NCBI GenBank assembly: GCA_022495995.1
Contig: JAFEMH010003609.1
Coordinates: 62,001-126,000, forward strand
Direction: 5' to 3'
From: Adenophora triphylla var. japonica
Lineage: Eukaryota > Streptophyta > Magnoliopsida > Asterales > Campanulaceae
DNA: 64,000 bases
Positions 22,969 through 34,147 of the stretch are shown here, piece by piece. The notes under the pieces were generated by a model, which was given only the letters and a program-made list of their open reading frames with translations, was not told the origin of the DNA and made no database searches. Every line of letters starts with the position of its first letter. The first letter of the stretch is position 1. The position numbers and the translations under genes were made by a program.

Positions 22969-24044
22969 AGGCGAATTTTCCAGATTTCAGTTGAATCCAT
23001 CTAAACCCAAGCATGCTCCAATTTGGTGAACTTAGAAGGTTTCCTAACCACATAACTCTCATACTAAACCATGTAACCCAAAATGATTTAATCTTATATC
23101 ATTTACCCCTTGAATCTCTACTCATTTCACTATCACATTTCAAGTCTAATTTCTTAATTTAATTAAACCCAAAATAACATAAACCTAGATTATTTCCACA
23201 AGATTTCCAACCCCTTCTCCAACACATTTCAAGTTAATTCCTTTAAAACTAACTTCACCCATTTAACTAACCCATTTCAAGTTTTCATTCTCTAAATCTA
23301 ACTCCACCCATTTCTTCCATTCTTTCATTTCCAAGAACACAACATTTTCCTATTACCTTAACCAATTTCTCCATTTCAAGAAAGTTTCCAAAGCATCCAA
23401 TAAGCATTATAACAACAATAACAACAATAAATATCGCATGAACATTTAGAGAAGAGAAGGTTCATAATAACTCACCTTAGACTAGGAGATGGATTATGGA
23501 TTTCTTTAGCTTGATGAACTCTCCTAGATACTCTGATTACAAAAGTACTTCCGGATTGAAAAATGAAGAAGGATTGAACTTGGTAGGATCTTGGAAAGTA
23601 AGGCTTTCATATTGTAGCTTCCATGGAGGATTGTAAAAGAAAATGAAGGAGAAGAAGGAGGAGGAGGAGGAGGGAGTATAAGAATGATAAAGGAAGTATG
23701 GGAAGAGTGAGGGAAAGCATGGGTAGTCTTGACTAAGTGGGGAAAGGAGAGGATTTTAAGGGATGGCCCCCCACCCCTAATATTCCAAGGCTTTCACAAG
23801 AAAATAACTAAGTCTTTCAAACCATTTCATCCTACTCAAATACTTTATCCCACATACTTTATTCTCCTTTCACACTTTATTTATTTTCTATTTTTATATT
23901 TCCCCCTAGAACATTATTTTAGTTCCCAATCATTTCATCCTAATATTAGAAGTCAAGGATATAAAATGAGCACATAATATTAACAATAATATTAAAAGCA
24001 CACAATATGATGCTAAATTAGTGCCTAGGTTTAGGGTCGTTACA

Positions 24045-25244
24045 GATGAGCTACCAGCCGACGAGATACTGGCTCGTCAAATCAAAAGGAAATCTCCCCG
24101 GTACTCAGTCATAGATGGCGAGCTTTATAGACGATCTATCACAAGGCCCTTGCTGAAGTGCGTCCATCCGGACAAAGTTGTGAATCTACTGTTTGAATTT
24201 CATCAGGGAGAGTGTGGGGTCCTCCCAGGGGCTCGTACACTGCCGAAAAAGTTGATTACCATGGGATACTACTGGCCTCACCTCCGTGAAGATGCGAAGG
24301 AGTTTGTGAAAAAATGTGACACCTGCCAAACATTTGTTGACCTCCCTAAACTCCCTACGACCAAGCAAACACCCGTAATGGCAGCCTGGTCATTTGATAT
24401 GTGGGGCGTCGATTTAATTAGGCCTTTTCCCAAGGCCAAAGGGGGAGTAAAGTACGTAATTGTGGCAGTTGATTATTTCTCTAAGTGGGTGGAGGCCAAG
24501 GCATTAAACAAGATCACAGAAAATAACGCCTTGAGTTTCATTCATGACTCAATTTGGTGTCATTTTGGACTCCCAAGGATAATCATGTCTGATAATGGCC
24601 TCCAATTTTCGAAAAAGTTTGAGCAAGAATTGAGCAGAATGGGAGTTAAACACTCAAAGTCGTTTGTTGCCTATCCACAAGGCAACGGGCAAGCTGAAGC
24701 GGCGAATAAACTAGTGTTGTCTGCCTTGTGCAAAAACCTTGAACGGCGAGATGGAAGATGGTTGGACGAACTCCCGTCGTCTCTTTGGGCAGTTCGGACA
24801 ACCACTAGGGGGCCTACGGGGGAAATGCCATTTGCTCTGGCCTAAGGTTCTGAGGCCATGGCTCCCGCCGAACTTCAACTTCCAACTGACCGTGTAGCTC
24901 TCTACGACGTTGAGAAAAACACCCACAGTAGGTAGGTCGACCTTGACCTCCTTGACGAGCGACGACTGGATGCCCAGTTAAGAATGGCCAACTACAAGAA
25001 GCGAACTAAGGCATACCACGACAAAAAGGTCAAGAAAAGAATTTTCAATGTTGGAGACTATGTTCTAAGGAAAATCGAAGTAACGGGCCTCAAAGCTCGT
25101 CAGAACAAGCTCTCCCCCAATTGGGAAGGACCTTACGTCGTCACTAACATCGTCAGGGAAGGAACATATCGGCTTGCCAAACCAAACGGCGAGAAGCTCA
25201 AGCATCCTTGGCATGCCAATCACCTCACCAAGTACTATTTCTGA
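24045..25244 (+). pseudogene. Tat integrase and C-terminal region, broken
   Basis: Integrase inserts the element cDNA. The frame continues from the RNase H scar across the solo-LTR insertion (ELPADEILARQIKRKSPRYS). The zinc-binding region retains CDTCQ, but the position where a second His is usual reads GVLPGAR. The catalytic acidic residues are visible: Asp in FDMWGVDL near 24400, Asp in IIMSDNG near 24590 and Glu in GNGQAEAANK near 24690. TAA 24843 and TAG 24935 interrupt the frame. The remainder (24984-25244) encodes the usual tail with NKLSPNWEGPYVV and HPWHANHLTKYYF. Decay is mild; the missing reverse transcriptase upstream matters more. Confidence 0.85.
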
Positions 25245-25957
25245 GCTCACCAGTTTACTTCAGCGCCCTCAGGGCACCTTATTTTTGTGGTTCATTATTA
25301 AATTATGGAGTCTGTAAGTTTGTAAGGGATAAACTATAAATCCCGAAAGTTCAAGAAGTTGTAAGCAGTTGAATAGTTGTTATCAACGGAAAGCTAGTTG
25401 TTTTGTTGATTTCCAACTCTACAAATTCAAACACTTTGATCAAGTATAAAGATCAGTCGAATCCAGACTTCGACCCTTACACATACTTTAGCCAAGTATA
25501 AAGGCTAGATGAAGCCAGACTTCGTCGACAGCTATAACGGAATAGACAACTCGTCCAAATAATCTTGCCTCCGAGCAACGATCTATGGACCTTTGTACTA
25601 TACCTACGAGCAATTAAAAAAGTTAAAATCACAAGTATGAACAAGGGTCGGTCCTACAAGAGACGACTTATGTTCTGGTCATCATAAACGACGACCATAC
25701 ACACTTGTCTTCAAACTTTCCCATTCACTAAGTTATCACATGCTATCTACGTTAACATACAGACTAACAAACAAAGAACAAAAGCATTGAATAATGAAAT
25801 ACTGTACGGCCCCCTCTGAACGACGAGGAAAAGGTCAAACATACAACAAATTACAAATTGTTTGAAACATTGTTTGGGATCACGAAACCAAATGAAACAT
25901 TGTTGAAAATTACAAACACAATTGTTTACATAAAAAGCATATCAAATCAATGAGCTA
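25245..25957. other. Non-coding spacer between Tat integrase and antisense gene
   Basis: No gene or repeat recognised. It lies tail-to-tail between the plus-strand pol and the minus-strand antisense gene, so it probably holds the 3' ends of both. Confidence 0.4.
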
Positions 25958-28158
25958 CTATTGTTGATCGTCGGCATTTCTTGGGAGCCCATTGGGATTA
26001 GGGCCGCCTTCAGTGAAAAATTCAAAATAGGCATCAAAGTTCTTGGGATCTACCTCCAGGAGGGGCCACGCCTCCTTCCCATCTTTCACATCATCTTCCT
26101 TGATAATAATTAGATCGTTGTCATCATAGGGGATGAGGTGATGGACTGAACGAGCATCCATATCATATGCATCCTCGGCAAAAAGATCCGCAAACATTTC
26201 AACTGAGATTAAGTCCTTGGTCTCTGGATCCACAAGAGCCCGTCTAATCAAATGCTTGGCTCCGACCTTGAAGAATCCTTTGGCCTTGTCAGTGATCATT
26301 TGAGTACACTCGTTGCTCTTCTTGTACTCTTGGACGGCCTCTTTCCTAGCCTGGCCGAGAGCAGCTTCGTGATCAGCCTTCATCTTCTCAATTTTTTTGG
26401 CACGGAGGCCGTTGGACAGGGTCGTCAATTCACCCTCTGCTTTCTCCTTATCTGACAGCAGCTTAGCATTATCATTCTCCAGAAGGCCGAGCCGAATAAG
26501 AGCCTCGTCTTTCTGCTTCATCAGGGACTCGTAGGCAGTTGTCAACGAGCTAACATTCCCTTCAGCTTCAAAAAGTTTCTTCTCCGCTATCTCCTTGGCT
26601 CCGACCGACTGGATAAGCTGCTCGTTGGCTCGGCGCTCTGCTTCGAGGCAATCCCTATAGTCCGAGCTCATTGCCTCAATCCTCGAAGACATCTGTGATA
26701 ACAAGGTTAGCACTAGTAGAAAGATCAAAAGACTAGGTGAAAATAATGGGATGCATTACCTCAGTCTGTATCAGCCCAAGACAGGCATGATAAGTTTCAG
26801 GGGAAAGTTTGGCCTTCTTTAGCCTTTGGATGAGCTCATCATCCTTGGATCAATGAGTGATGGATGCCCCTAGAACGAGCGGCAGGCCATGCCTCTGCAA
26901 ATAGGGAATCCCAGTCATCGGAGGAACCTTTGCGTACTGAGAAGCCAAAGTTAGGGCCATCTCCTTAGTCAGAGCCTCTGAGGACGAGGCTGGAGCTTGG
27001 GTCTGTGGAGTAGAGGGGTCGGAGGCACTTGGAGGGTCGAAGGTTACTTTTTTAGTTCTCTCTCTCTCTCTTCTCCCTAGAGCCCGTAGGACGACCCTTC
27101 CTTTTCTTTGAGACGTGACTGTCGTCTCCAATCACCTCCATGTTTGAATCTGAGCTCCCAACTGTCTCACGATCAACATTTTCCACGTTAGCAGGTTGGG
27201 TGCCCTCGATAGCAGCAGCCCTCACCTGTTCAGCCTCAACATTCACCATCCTTTCAGGCTCGTCTACCCGTCTTAAACGACCTCCAATATTGAGTCCCTC
27301 ATCTACGGGCCCAACATTTTCCCTTTCGATCAAGGGAATGGCCCCAGAGCTTTCCTTGGGAAGAGCCTCATTCCTCGTCGTCATGTTTTCCTAACGGTCG
27401 AAGATAGCATTGGACGCGGCCCTATTCCTCCTGGCAGCTCTCCGATCCATAACTCTGATTGCGCCGCTCATAATTTTTGATTCAATACGAACAATGTCTG
27501 CCTGAGAGAGAACTGCAAAAGGGGAAAGGGTCAAGTTATTTTCGACGAGACAAAAAGACAAATCCATACATAACAAAAAGACGAGTTATCAAGACTTAAC
27601 CCCCCATCATCTCAAGATTAGCGCAGCGCTCCTCATGACGGCTGTCATGTGCCCCTATACAATTAACGCAATTTTCTTCCCAGGCCAAGTCGTCGTGAAC
27701 GATCCATGTGGGATAGCGTGGGTCAAGGTTGATTTTGACAAGAGGCTGAGGCCCAATCGACGGGCTGGATATCATTCCCGTCCTAATATACCTCCAATGG
27801 GAAGCCTCAATGTCTCTGTAGCTCACCCATCCTATTTTCATAAGGGCATCAATCTTCCTCTTCAGCTCGTCGGCCCATGGAGCTGAAAATACTTGCTCAT
27901 CTGGGACCATCTCGTCGGTCTTCGGGTAGGGGAACTGCCACCCCACTCTACTTTCGACCCTGATCATGTGGTTTTCCCAACCATAAACCTTGTTCTGAAC
28001 CTCCAAAAATAAACCCTACACATTCCGGATAGATGACACACTCACCACTGATTTACCATGAACAGTGGACCTCGTCGTCTTGTAATATTGTTTGAAAACT
28101 TTGTTACAAGGCTCGTGGCCTAAGAATCTGCAGACTATGATGAACGAGGATAAGACCC

Positions 28159-28282
28159 TATTGCACATAATAAAACAGAGGCAAGGTTCAAAACCCCAAT
28201 CGATTTCCATCTCTTTTCTCTATTCGATTTCTCAATTGTGTTCTTGGTTATTGTCTATTTGCTTTCGCTGCATTGCACAACA
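28159..28282 (+). repeat. Copia 5' LTR (124 bp)
   Basis: Starts TATTGCACATAATAAAAC and ends GCATTGCACAACA. The 5' TATTG pairs imperfectly with the 3' CAACA, so the usual TG start appears changed to TA in both LTRs. Confidence 0.85.
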
Positions 28283-28284
28283 AC

Positions 28285-28296
28285 TGGTATCAGAGC
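28285..28296 (+). promoter_or_regulatory. Copia primer-binding site (initiator Met tRNA)
   Basis: TGGTATCAGAGC starts 2 bases after the 5' LTR and is the classic plant copia primer site. Confidence 0.9.
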
Positions 28297-28305
28297 ACGG
28301 TTGCG

Positions 28306-31300
28306 ATGGCTGGGGTTAATTCTATCACCGTGAAGTCCGATGTTCAGAAGTTTGATGGGCATGGAAACTTTGCATTGTGTCAAAGGAGGGTGAAGGATTT
28401 TTTGGTTCAAGTAGGCTTGGGAAAAGTTCTTCGACATTCGACTAAACCCGATGATGTCGAAGAAGGACCATGAAAGGAGTTGCAAGAACGGGCTGTATCC
28501 TCTATACGGCAGTACCTTGCAGATGAGGTGGTGTATCACGTGATCGATGAAGAATCACCGACGAAGGTTTGGGAGATTTTGGAGGCTAGGTATATGTCAA
28601 AATCGCTGTCGAACAAGTTGCATCTTAAGCAACGGTTGTAAGGGCTTAAGATGGCAGAGGGTTCGGATCTTGAATCTCACATCCACACGTTTAATCAAAT
28701 ACTCAACGATTTGGTTAGGGTGGAGGTGACGTTCGAGGAGGAGGACACGGCGTTGATGCTGTTGAATTCGTTGTCCTCTTCTTCAACATAGCCTTGTTAC
28801 TACGTTGACTAGGGGAAAAGATACTGTAGCGTTGCAACCGGTCACAGAAGCTCTTCTAGCTTTTCATAAATGGAAGAAGTCCGTTGATGAACCTGCGGGT
28901 GAGGGGTTATTTGTGAAGGAAAATCAGGAACGTGGGAGATCCCAGTTCCGGGATAACTCGCAGAGGCAGAATTCTCGTTCGCAGTCAAAGAAGAAGTACA
29001 AGGGGAATTGTTTCAAGTGTGGGCAGAAGGGGCACAAGAGGCAGAATTGTCCGGAGAAGGGGAACGGTAAAGGCAAAGAGGGATCTTCAAAGTCAGTTAA
29101 TGTGGTTGAAGACTGCTCGGAGGATGTGGATGGAGATATGATCACGACTTCATCAGCTGTGGAGCACCCGACAGATGGCTGGATTCTGGATTCAGCATGT
29201 TCGTTTCATGTGATGGCGAATCGTGATTGGTTCGATACCTACAGGTCAGTTAATTCTGGTATAGTTACTATGGGTAATGGTGCTACTTGTAAAATTGCTG
29301 GCATAGGAACTATAAGAATTAAGATGTATGATGGTGTGGTTAGAATGTTATGTGATGTTAGACATGTTCCGGAGGTTTCTAAAAATTTGATTTCATTGGG
29401 TACCTTGGATGCTAACGGTATGAACTATAAAGCACAAGGTGGAGTATTGAAAGTAGTTAAGGGTGCTATAGTTGTGATGAAGGGTGAGAAGGGCTCTAAG
29501 AACATTTACAGGTTGCTAGGGAGCACGGTTGTAGGTGGAGTCACATCCGTTGAGTCTGAGGTTGATACTGATGCCCTTCTATTGCATATGAGGCTTGGTC
29601 ACATAGGTGAAAGGGGAATGCGGGAACTTCATAAACGTAAGTTGTTGAAGCGTGTGAAAACTTGTAAACTGAAGTTTGCAAGTATTGTGTTCTTGGAAAG
29701 CAGACAAGGTGCAATTCAAGACGAGTAAGCATACAACAAAGGGCATTCTCGATTATGTTCATTCAGATGTGTGGGGGCCGGTTAGAACATAATCTAGAGG
29801 TGGACATTATTACTTCGTGACGTTTATTGATGATTTTTCAAAGAAAGTTTGGGTTTACTTCATGAGGCACAAGTCAGAAACTTTTGAGAAGTTCAAGGTG
29901 TGGAAAGCTGAAGTGGAAAATCAAATGGGGCAAAAAATCAAGTGTTTGAGGAGTGATAATGGGACAGAGTACACAGATGGCGAGTTCAAGAAGTTCTATC
30001 GAGAGCATGGAATCAAGAGGCACTACACGGTACGCAAGACACCACAGAAAAATGGTGTGGCCGAAAGGATGAATAGAACTATTGCGGAAAGGGCTAGGTG
30101 TCTACGATTCAATGCGGGGTTGGCGAAGAACTTTTGGGCTGATGCCGCGAGTATGGCATGTTTCTTGATTAACAGATCACCTAGAGTCTCTTTGGATAAC
30201 AGGTTTGCAGAGGAGGTATGGACGGGTAATGAGGTAGACTTCACAGATATCCGGGTGTTTGGGTGTCCATCCTATGTGCATATTCCTTGTGAAGAGCGGT
30301 CGAAGCTTGACCCAAAGTCAAAACAGTGTGTCTTTCTCGGGTATGAAACAGGTGTGAAAGGATACAAGCTTTGGGATCCCAAGTCAAGCAGGTGGTGATT
30401 AGTAGGGATATAGTCTTTGATGAAAAGGCTATGTTGAAGTGTACTCAAGATGATAAGGAGAAGGTGCCAGAAAGCAAAGAGGGCGAGAAGCAGGTTATTG
30501 AGGTGGAGCTACGTGAGGATGATACTGATGCGGATCTCACTCTTCCGGATTCAGAGACAACTACACATAAAGTGGCTAGTACTTCAGTTGGGAGACCTAA
30601 GAGAGTAATCAAGCCACCGGTCAGGTATGGGTTTGAAGACATGGCTTCATATGTTCTTGTTCTTAGTAGTGGAGACCCGAGTACTTTTAAGGAGGCTATA
30701 AACAGTCCGGAAAAGGATAAGTGGGTAACTGCTATGGCGGAGGAGATGGAGTCATTGTACAAGAATGATACATGGGATTTGGTGGAGCTTCCTAAAGGGA
30801 AGCGTGCTATTGGTTGCAAGTGGGTTTTCAAGCGCAAGGAAGCAGTATCAGAAAAAAAGGGGGAAAAGTTCAAGGCTCGATTGGTAGCAAAGGGGTACTC
30901 ACAGCGAGAGGGGGTGGATTATAATGAGATTTTTTCGCCTGTTGTGAGACATACTTCCATTCGGATTGTATTGGGTCTTGTAGCGCACTATAATTTGGTG
31001 TTGGAGCAGATGGATGTGAAAACTGCGTTTCTACATGGTGAGTTGGATGATCAGATTTTCATGGAGCAACCACATGGGTTCACGGAGCCCGGGCAGGAGC
31101 GTTTGGTTTGTAGATTGAAGAAGTCACTTTATGGGCTGAAGCAGTCTCCGAGGCAGTGGTATACGAGGTTTGACTCCTACATGGTATGTATTGGCTACAA
31201 GCGTTGTGAGTATGATTGCTGCGTGTATGTGAAGAGCCTTGATGTTGGTTCTTTTATTTTTACATTCTTGTATGTGGATAATATGCTTATCGCGGGTAGA

Positions 31301-32241
31301 AGTAAGAACGAGGTCAATCAGTTGAAGGCCTTGTTGAGTACATAATTTGACATGAAGGATTTGGGGGAAGCCAAGAAGATTCTTGGGATGGAGATTCGCC
31401 GAGACACGAAATCTAGGAGATTGTGATTGTCTCAAGCCGGCTATGTGGAGAAGGTGTTGGAGAGGTTCAATATGCGGGATGCAAAACCTGTGAAGACACC
31501 ATTGGCGAGTCATTTTAATTTATACGCCTCGAGATTCCCGAGTTCGGCGAAGATATTCAGAGTATGTCAAAGGTTCCCTATGTAAGCGCAGTGGGATGTC
31601 TCATGTATGCTATGGTTTGCACGAGGCCAGATTTGACGCAAGCTATTAGTGTGGTTAGCAAGTGTATGGCGAATCCGGGTAAACAGCATTGGGAAGCAGT
31701 CAAGTGGATTCTCAGATATTTGAAGGGCACTATGGATTATGGCATCATGTTTGGAGGTAAGAGTGAGGAGCTTTCTGTTGTGGGATATGTTGATTCAGAT
31801 TATGCGGGTGACTTGGATCGGAGGAGGTCGACTACCGGTTATGCGTTTACTCTTGGTGGTGGACCCATATGTTGGAGATCTATGATTCAGTCGATTATTG
31901 CATTGTCTACAACGGAAGCGGAGTACATGGCAGCGGTTGAAGATCCAAAGGAAGCCTTATGGCTTCGGGGTTTGGTCAACGAATTGGGCATTCAGCAAGG
32001 TGGAGTGAAGTTGCTTTGTGACAGTCAAAGCGCGATATTTCTAGCGAAGAATCACATTTATCATCAACGGACGAAACACATTGATGTTCGGTTTCACAAG
32101 ATTCGGGAGTTGATTGATATGGGTGAGGTTGTGTTAGAGAAGGTTCACACTATGGAGAATGCTGCTGATATGTTGACGAAGCCGGTTACCACTGACAAGT
32201 TCAAGCACTGTTTGGACTTGTTGCACATTTCTAGTTGTTAG
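28306..32241 (+). pseudogene. Copia gag-pol polyprotein, broken
   Basis: Start ATG 28306 (MAGVNSITVKSDVQKFDG) is typical Tnt1-type gag. Stops at 28471 and 28639 and a frameshift near 28785 interrupt gag. The knuckle CFKCGQKGHKRQNC lies at 29008-29050 and the protease site WILDSACSFHV near 29180. Two one-base losses near 29680-29710 and TAA 29790 break the integrase start. The integrase core follows (TFIDDFSKKVWVYF, LRSDNGTEY, GVAERMNRTI). A frameshift near 30385 leads to reverse transcriptase (EQMDVKTAFLHGEL), whose catalytic box reads YVDN where YVDD is expected. After stops near 31343 and 31424 and a frameshift near 31525, RNase H runs to 32241 (GYVDSDYAGDLDRRRSTTG). Not functional. Confidence 0.9.
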
Positions 32242-32648
32242 AGATGGGGAGGTTCGATGTCTACACGGGGTGGTTCGGGTATTGGTTCCTTGTATCTTCT
32301 GTTGGGTTGGGTGAATGCTCGCCAAGGTGGAGATTGTTTGATGTAATGGCTCGATGTCCTGGCAAAGGGCCCGTGCTATCCGAGGCGGGCGCCTGGAAGT
32401 CCGTATGTATGGTCCTTGCGTGGTGGTTTGAGGCGGACGCCTGGGGAATGGTGAAGCGGGCGCCTCATTTGCAGAAGGTGTGGTCGTGGCTTCGGCTTTA
32501 CAGGCGGGCGCCTGGGTCTCCTTGGGGCGGGCGCCTCAAGGCTGACGGGGGGTTTTGGGCCTGAACGGGTTTCTGTTTTTTTGTCTTGGTTTTGGCTAGG
32601 GTTTGTAACATATAAATACAGTTTGTAACCCTATGTAAACAGATGAGA
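32242..32648 (+). repeat. Copia 3' untranslated region with five GC-rich palindromic repeats
   Basis: Between the RNase H stop and the 3' LTR, the motif AGGCGGGCGCCTGG or close variants occurs near 32382, 32431, 32455, 32501 and 32525. Each contains the self-complementary core GGCGCC or a one-base variant. A TATAAATAC stretch at 32611-32619 precedes the short 3' LTR. A weak purine run (AGATGAGA, 32641-32648) is the only polypurine-tract candidate. Confidence 0.75.
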
Positions 32649-32772
32649 TATTGCACATAATAAAACAGAGGCAAGATTCAAAACCCCAATCGATTTCCAT
32701 CTCTTTTCTTTATTCGATTTCTCAATTGTGTTCTTGGTTATTGTCTATTTGCTTCCGCTGCATTGCACAACA
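32649..32772 (+). repeat. Copia 3' LTR (124 bp)
   Basis: Nearly identical to 28159-28282. Differences visible include GCAAGATTC versus GCAAGGTTC and TTCCGC versus TTTCGC. Confidence 0.88.
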
Positions 32773-33608
32773 GACCCTAACGGCGTTGGCGCTCAATTCC
32801 ATAGGCACACAGGCCGAGTCTTCCAGAAACTCGTTGATAAAGGGATCCAAAGGTAGCCTTAGACCCAACTCAAACTGTTTGTAAAAGAAGGCCACCTTTC
32901 TCTTGCTACGAAGAATGGCCTCTCGACGAGGCTCGTAGTCAGTAAGATGGAGGTACTCAAGTCTGTAAGTGGATGCTTGGACTTTATACGAGTATCGAAG
33001 AGCGTTGATCATTTGGGTCTTAATGTCCTTCCTCCTAGACTGGATCTTAGCTACGGCCCATTGTCCTTCCTCTCCGCCACCGAAGCCTCATTCGTTGCGG
33101 CCAGCCCGTACATTGGTGTGGAATGCATCGACTATACGAGGATCGCCGCCACTCGTGCTAGCACCAGGGGTGCCAGATGGGACGACCTCTTGGGTTGGTT
33201 GTCGTGGACGACCGTCGTGATCCATATCTACAAAACAGTTAGAAAGAGCAAGGGAATCAGTCCTACACCAATAGAGGACGACCTATCTAAAGATGACCTA
33301 GATTCCCCTGAAGCAAAATTCCTAAGTGAATCACGACGGTCCAAGGAGTAATAAGTTTGGATGTGCCTTGGGAGGTCGTTCATGGATTTAAAAGACACAA
33401 CCCTAGGGTCAACTCCTTCAAAATCACCAATAACATCATCAGTTGGGAACTCCAAATCCCCATTTTCAAAGTCAAATTTTACCAAAATGGAAGAACACTC
33501 ATTCAAAGGGATCTCTCTCCAAAGACCTCTAGCACATTTATACACCCTCTGATTTGGCCCAAAATCAAATCGTACCCCTCGCTCAAAGCTGACGGACCTG
33601 GGGGCCAT

Positions 33609-34147
33609 TAATCAAGTTTTAAGCCCCCAAAACCCAGAAAAGTGAAGAACAGAAGGAGAAATTACCTGTTGAGGGAGAAGATGAAGTTTCCGGAGGAAAA
33701 TCAAAGAAATCCCTTATCCAAGCAGCCACTGCACACAAAGACGGAGAAGCCAGTACCGTTTTATCGCCGGAGATGGTTTTCAGGTGGCCGGAGTATCTCT
33801 CCTTTGCTTTATGCTCTCGAATATCTGGAGTTTGTAAAGTTTGAAATGGAGGAAGTAGAGGGGTATTTATATTTGGGGAAGATGAAAGGTTTTGCCTAGA
33901 AAACCACCCGGAGTAATGATGGGGGGCTTTAAATACAAGTTGGGACTTTCGAGAAGAATGTCCCATCAGGGGACGCGTGTCATTTAATGGAGGAATCCTG
34001 GCCGCCCACGTCATCAATGGTCACATCGCCTCTCCGTTTCAAATTTCAAATTTCAAATTGACGGCCGTTTCAACGAGCTAGGATTTCAAAACCCTAAAAA
34101 ACATAAGACTCCCGGCCCGTCAAGACGACCTAAGAGTTGGGGGCCAC
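33609..34147 (-). promoter_or_regulatory. 5' region and candidate promoter of the antisense Tat gene
   Basis: On the minus strand TATAAATACC (33871-33862) is a good plant TATA box about 250 bp before the first ATG (33608). An open stretch from 34017 to 33619 and a possible donor CAACAG-GTAATTT near 33667 suggest a 5' exon or UTR intron. Plus-strand purines near 34136-34147 serve the element's own 3' end. Confidence 0.45.
34136..34147 (+). promoter_or_regulatory. Polypurine tract candidate of the Tat element
   Basis: GTTGGGGGCCAC lies directly before the 3' LTR, where second-strand synthesis would be primed. It is G-rich but not pure purine. Confidence 0.45.

Larger units (their letters stand above)
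12763..24044 (-). mobile_element. Solo LTR of a Tekay-like gypsy family, split by a later element
   Basis: The solo LTR consists of 12763-13106 and 21841-24044, about 2.55 kb. It begins TGCGAGGACCCCGACC, ends GGGTCGTTACA, and is flanked by perfect GATGA duplications (12758-12762 and 24045-24049). No internal domain is present, so it probably formed by LTR-LTR recombination. Similarity to the LTRs of the inner element is clear but diverged, indicating a related family. The minus orientation follows from the inner element. It contains four GGGCGACCGCCCA-type palindromes (22859-22968). Confidence 0.85.
28159..32772 (+). mobile_element. Ty1/copia retrotransposon (Tork/Tnt1-like) with very short LTRs
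   Basis: 4614 bp, LTRs of only 124 bp (28159-28282 and 32649-32772), perfect GACCC duplications (28154-28158 and 32773-32777), and an initiator-Met tRNA primer site. The gag-pol order GAG, protease, integrase, RT, RNase H is the copia order. Removing it and one TSD restores the antisense Tat frame exactly, which validates both ends. The internal LTR pair differs by only about three bases, but the coding region has many breaks. Confidence 0.92.
25958..33608 (-). pseudogene. Antisense, intron-containing gene of the Tat element (transposase_28/plant-transposon-like), split by Copia
   Basis: On the minus strand a multi-exon frame runs from MAPRSVSFERG (33608) to a coiled-coil exon ending at 25958. 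Splice acceptors are visible: TTTTGTAG before 33228, CCTTTTGCAG near 27515 and TTATCACAG near 26690. The second exon (33228 to about 32775) includes FELGLRLPLDPFINEF. After exact removal of the Copia element and one TSD, the frame continues NAVRVLSSFIIVCRFLG (28150 on) and WHYIR/PRYPTWIVHDDLAW (27680-27830). The last exon (MSSRIEAMSSDYRDC) is a long charged coiled coil. Tat elements are known to carry extra antisense frames of putative gypsy-transposon type; the function is unknown. Stops near 33100 and 28016, plus frameshifts near 27380 and 27100, show decay. Confidence 0.7.
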
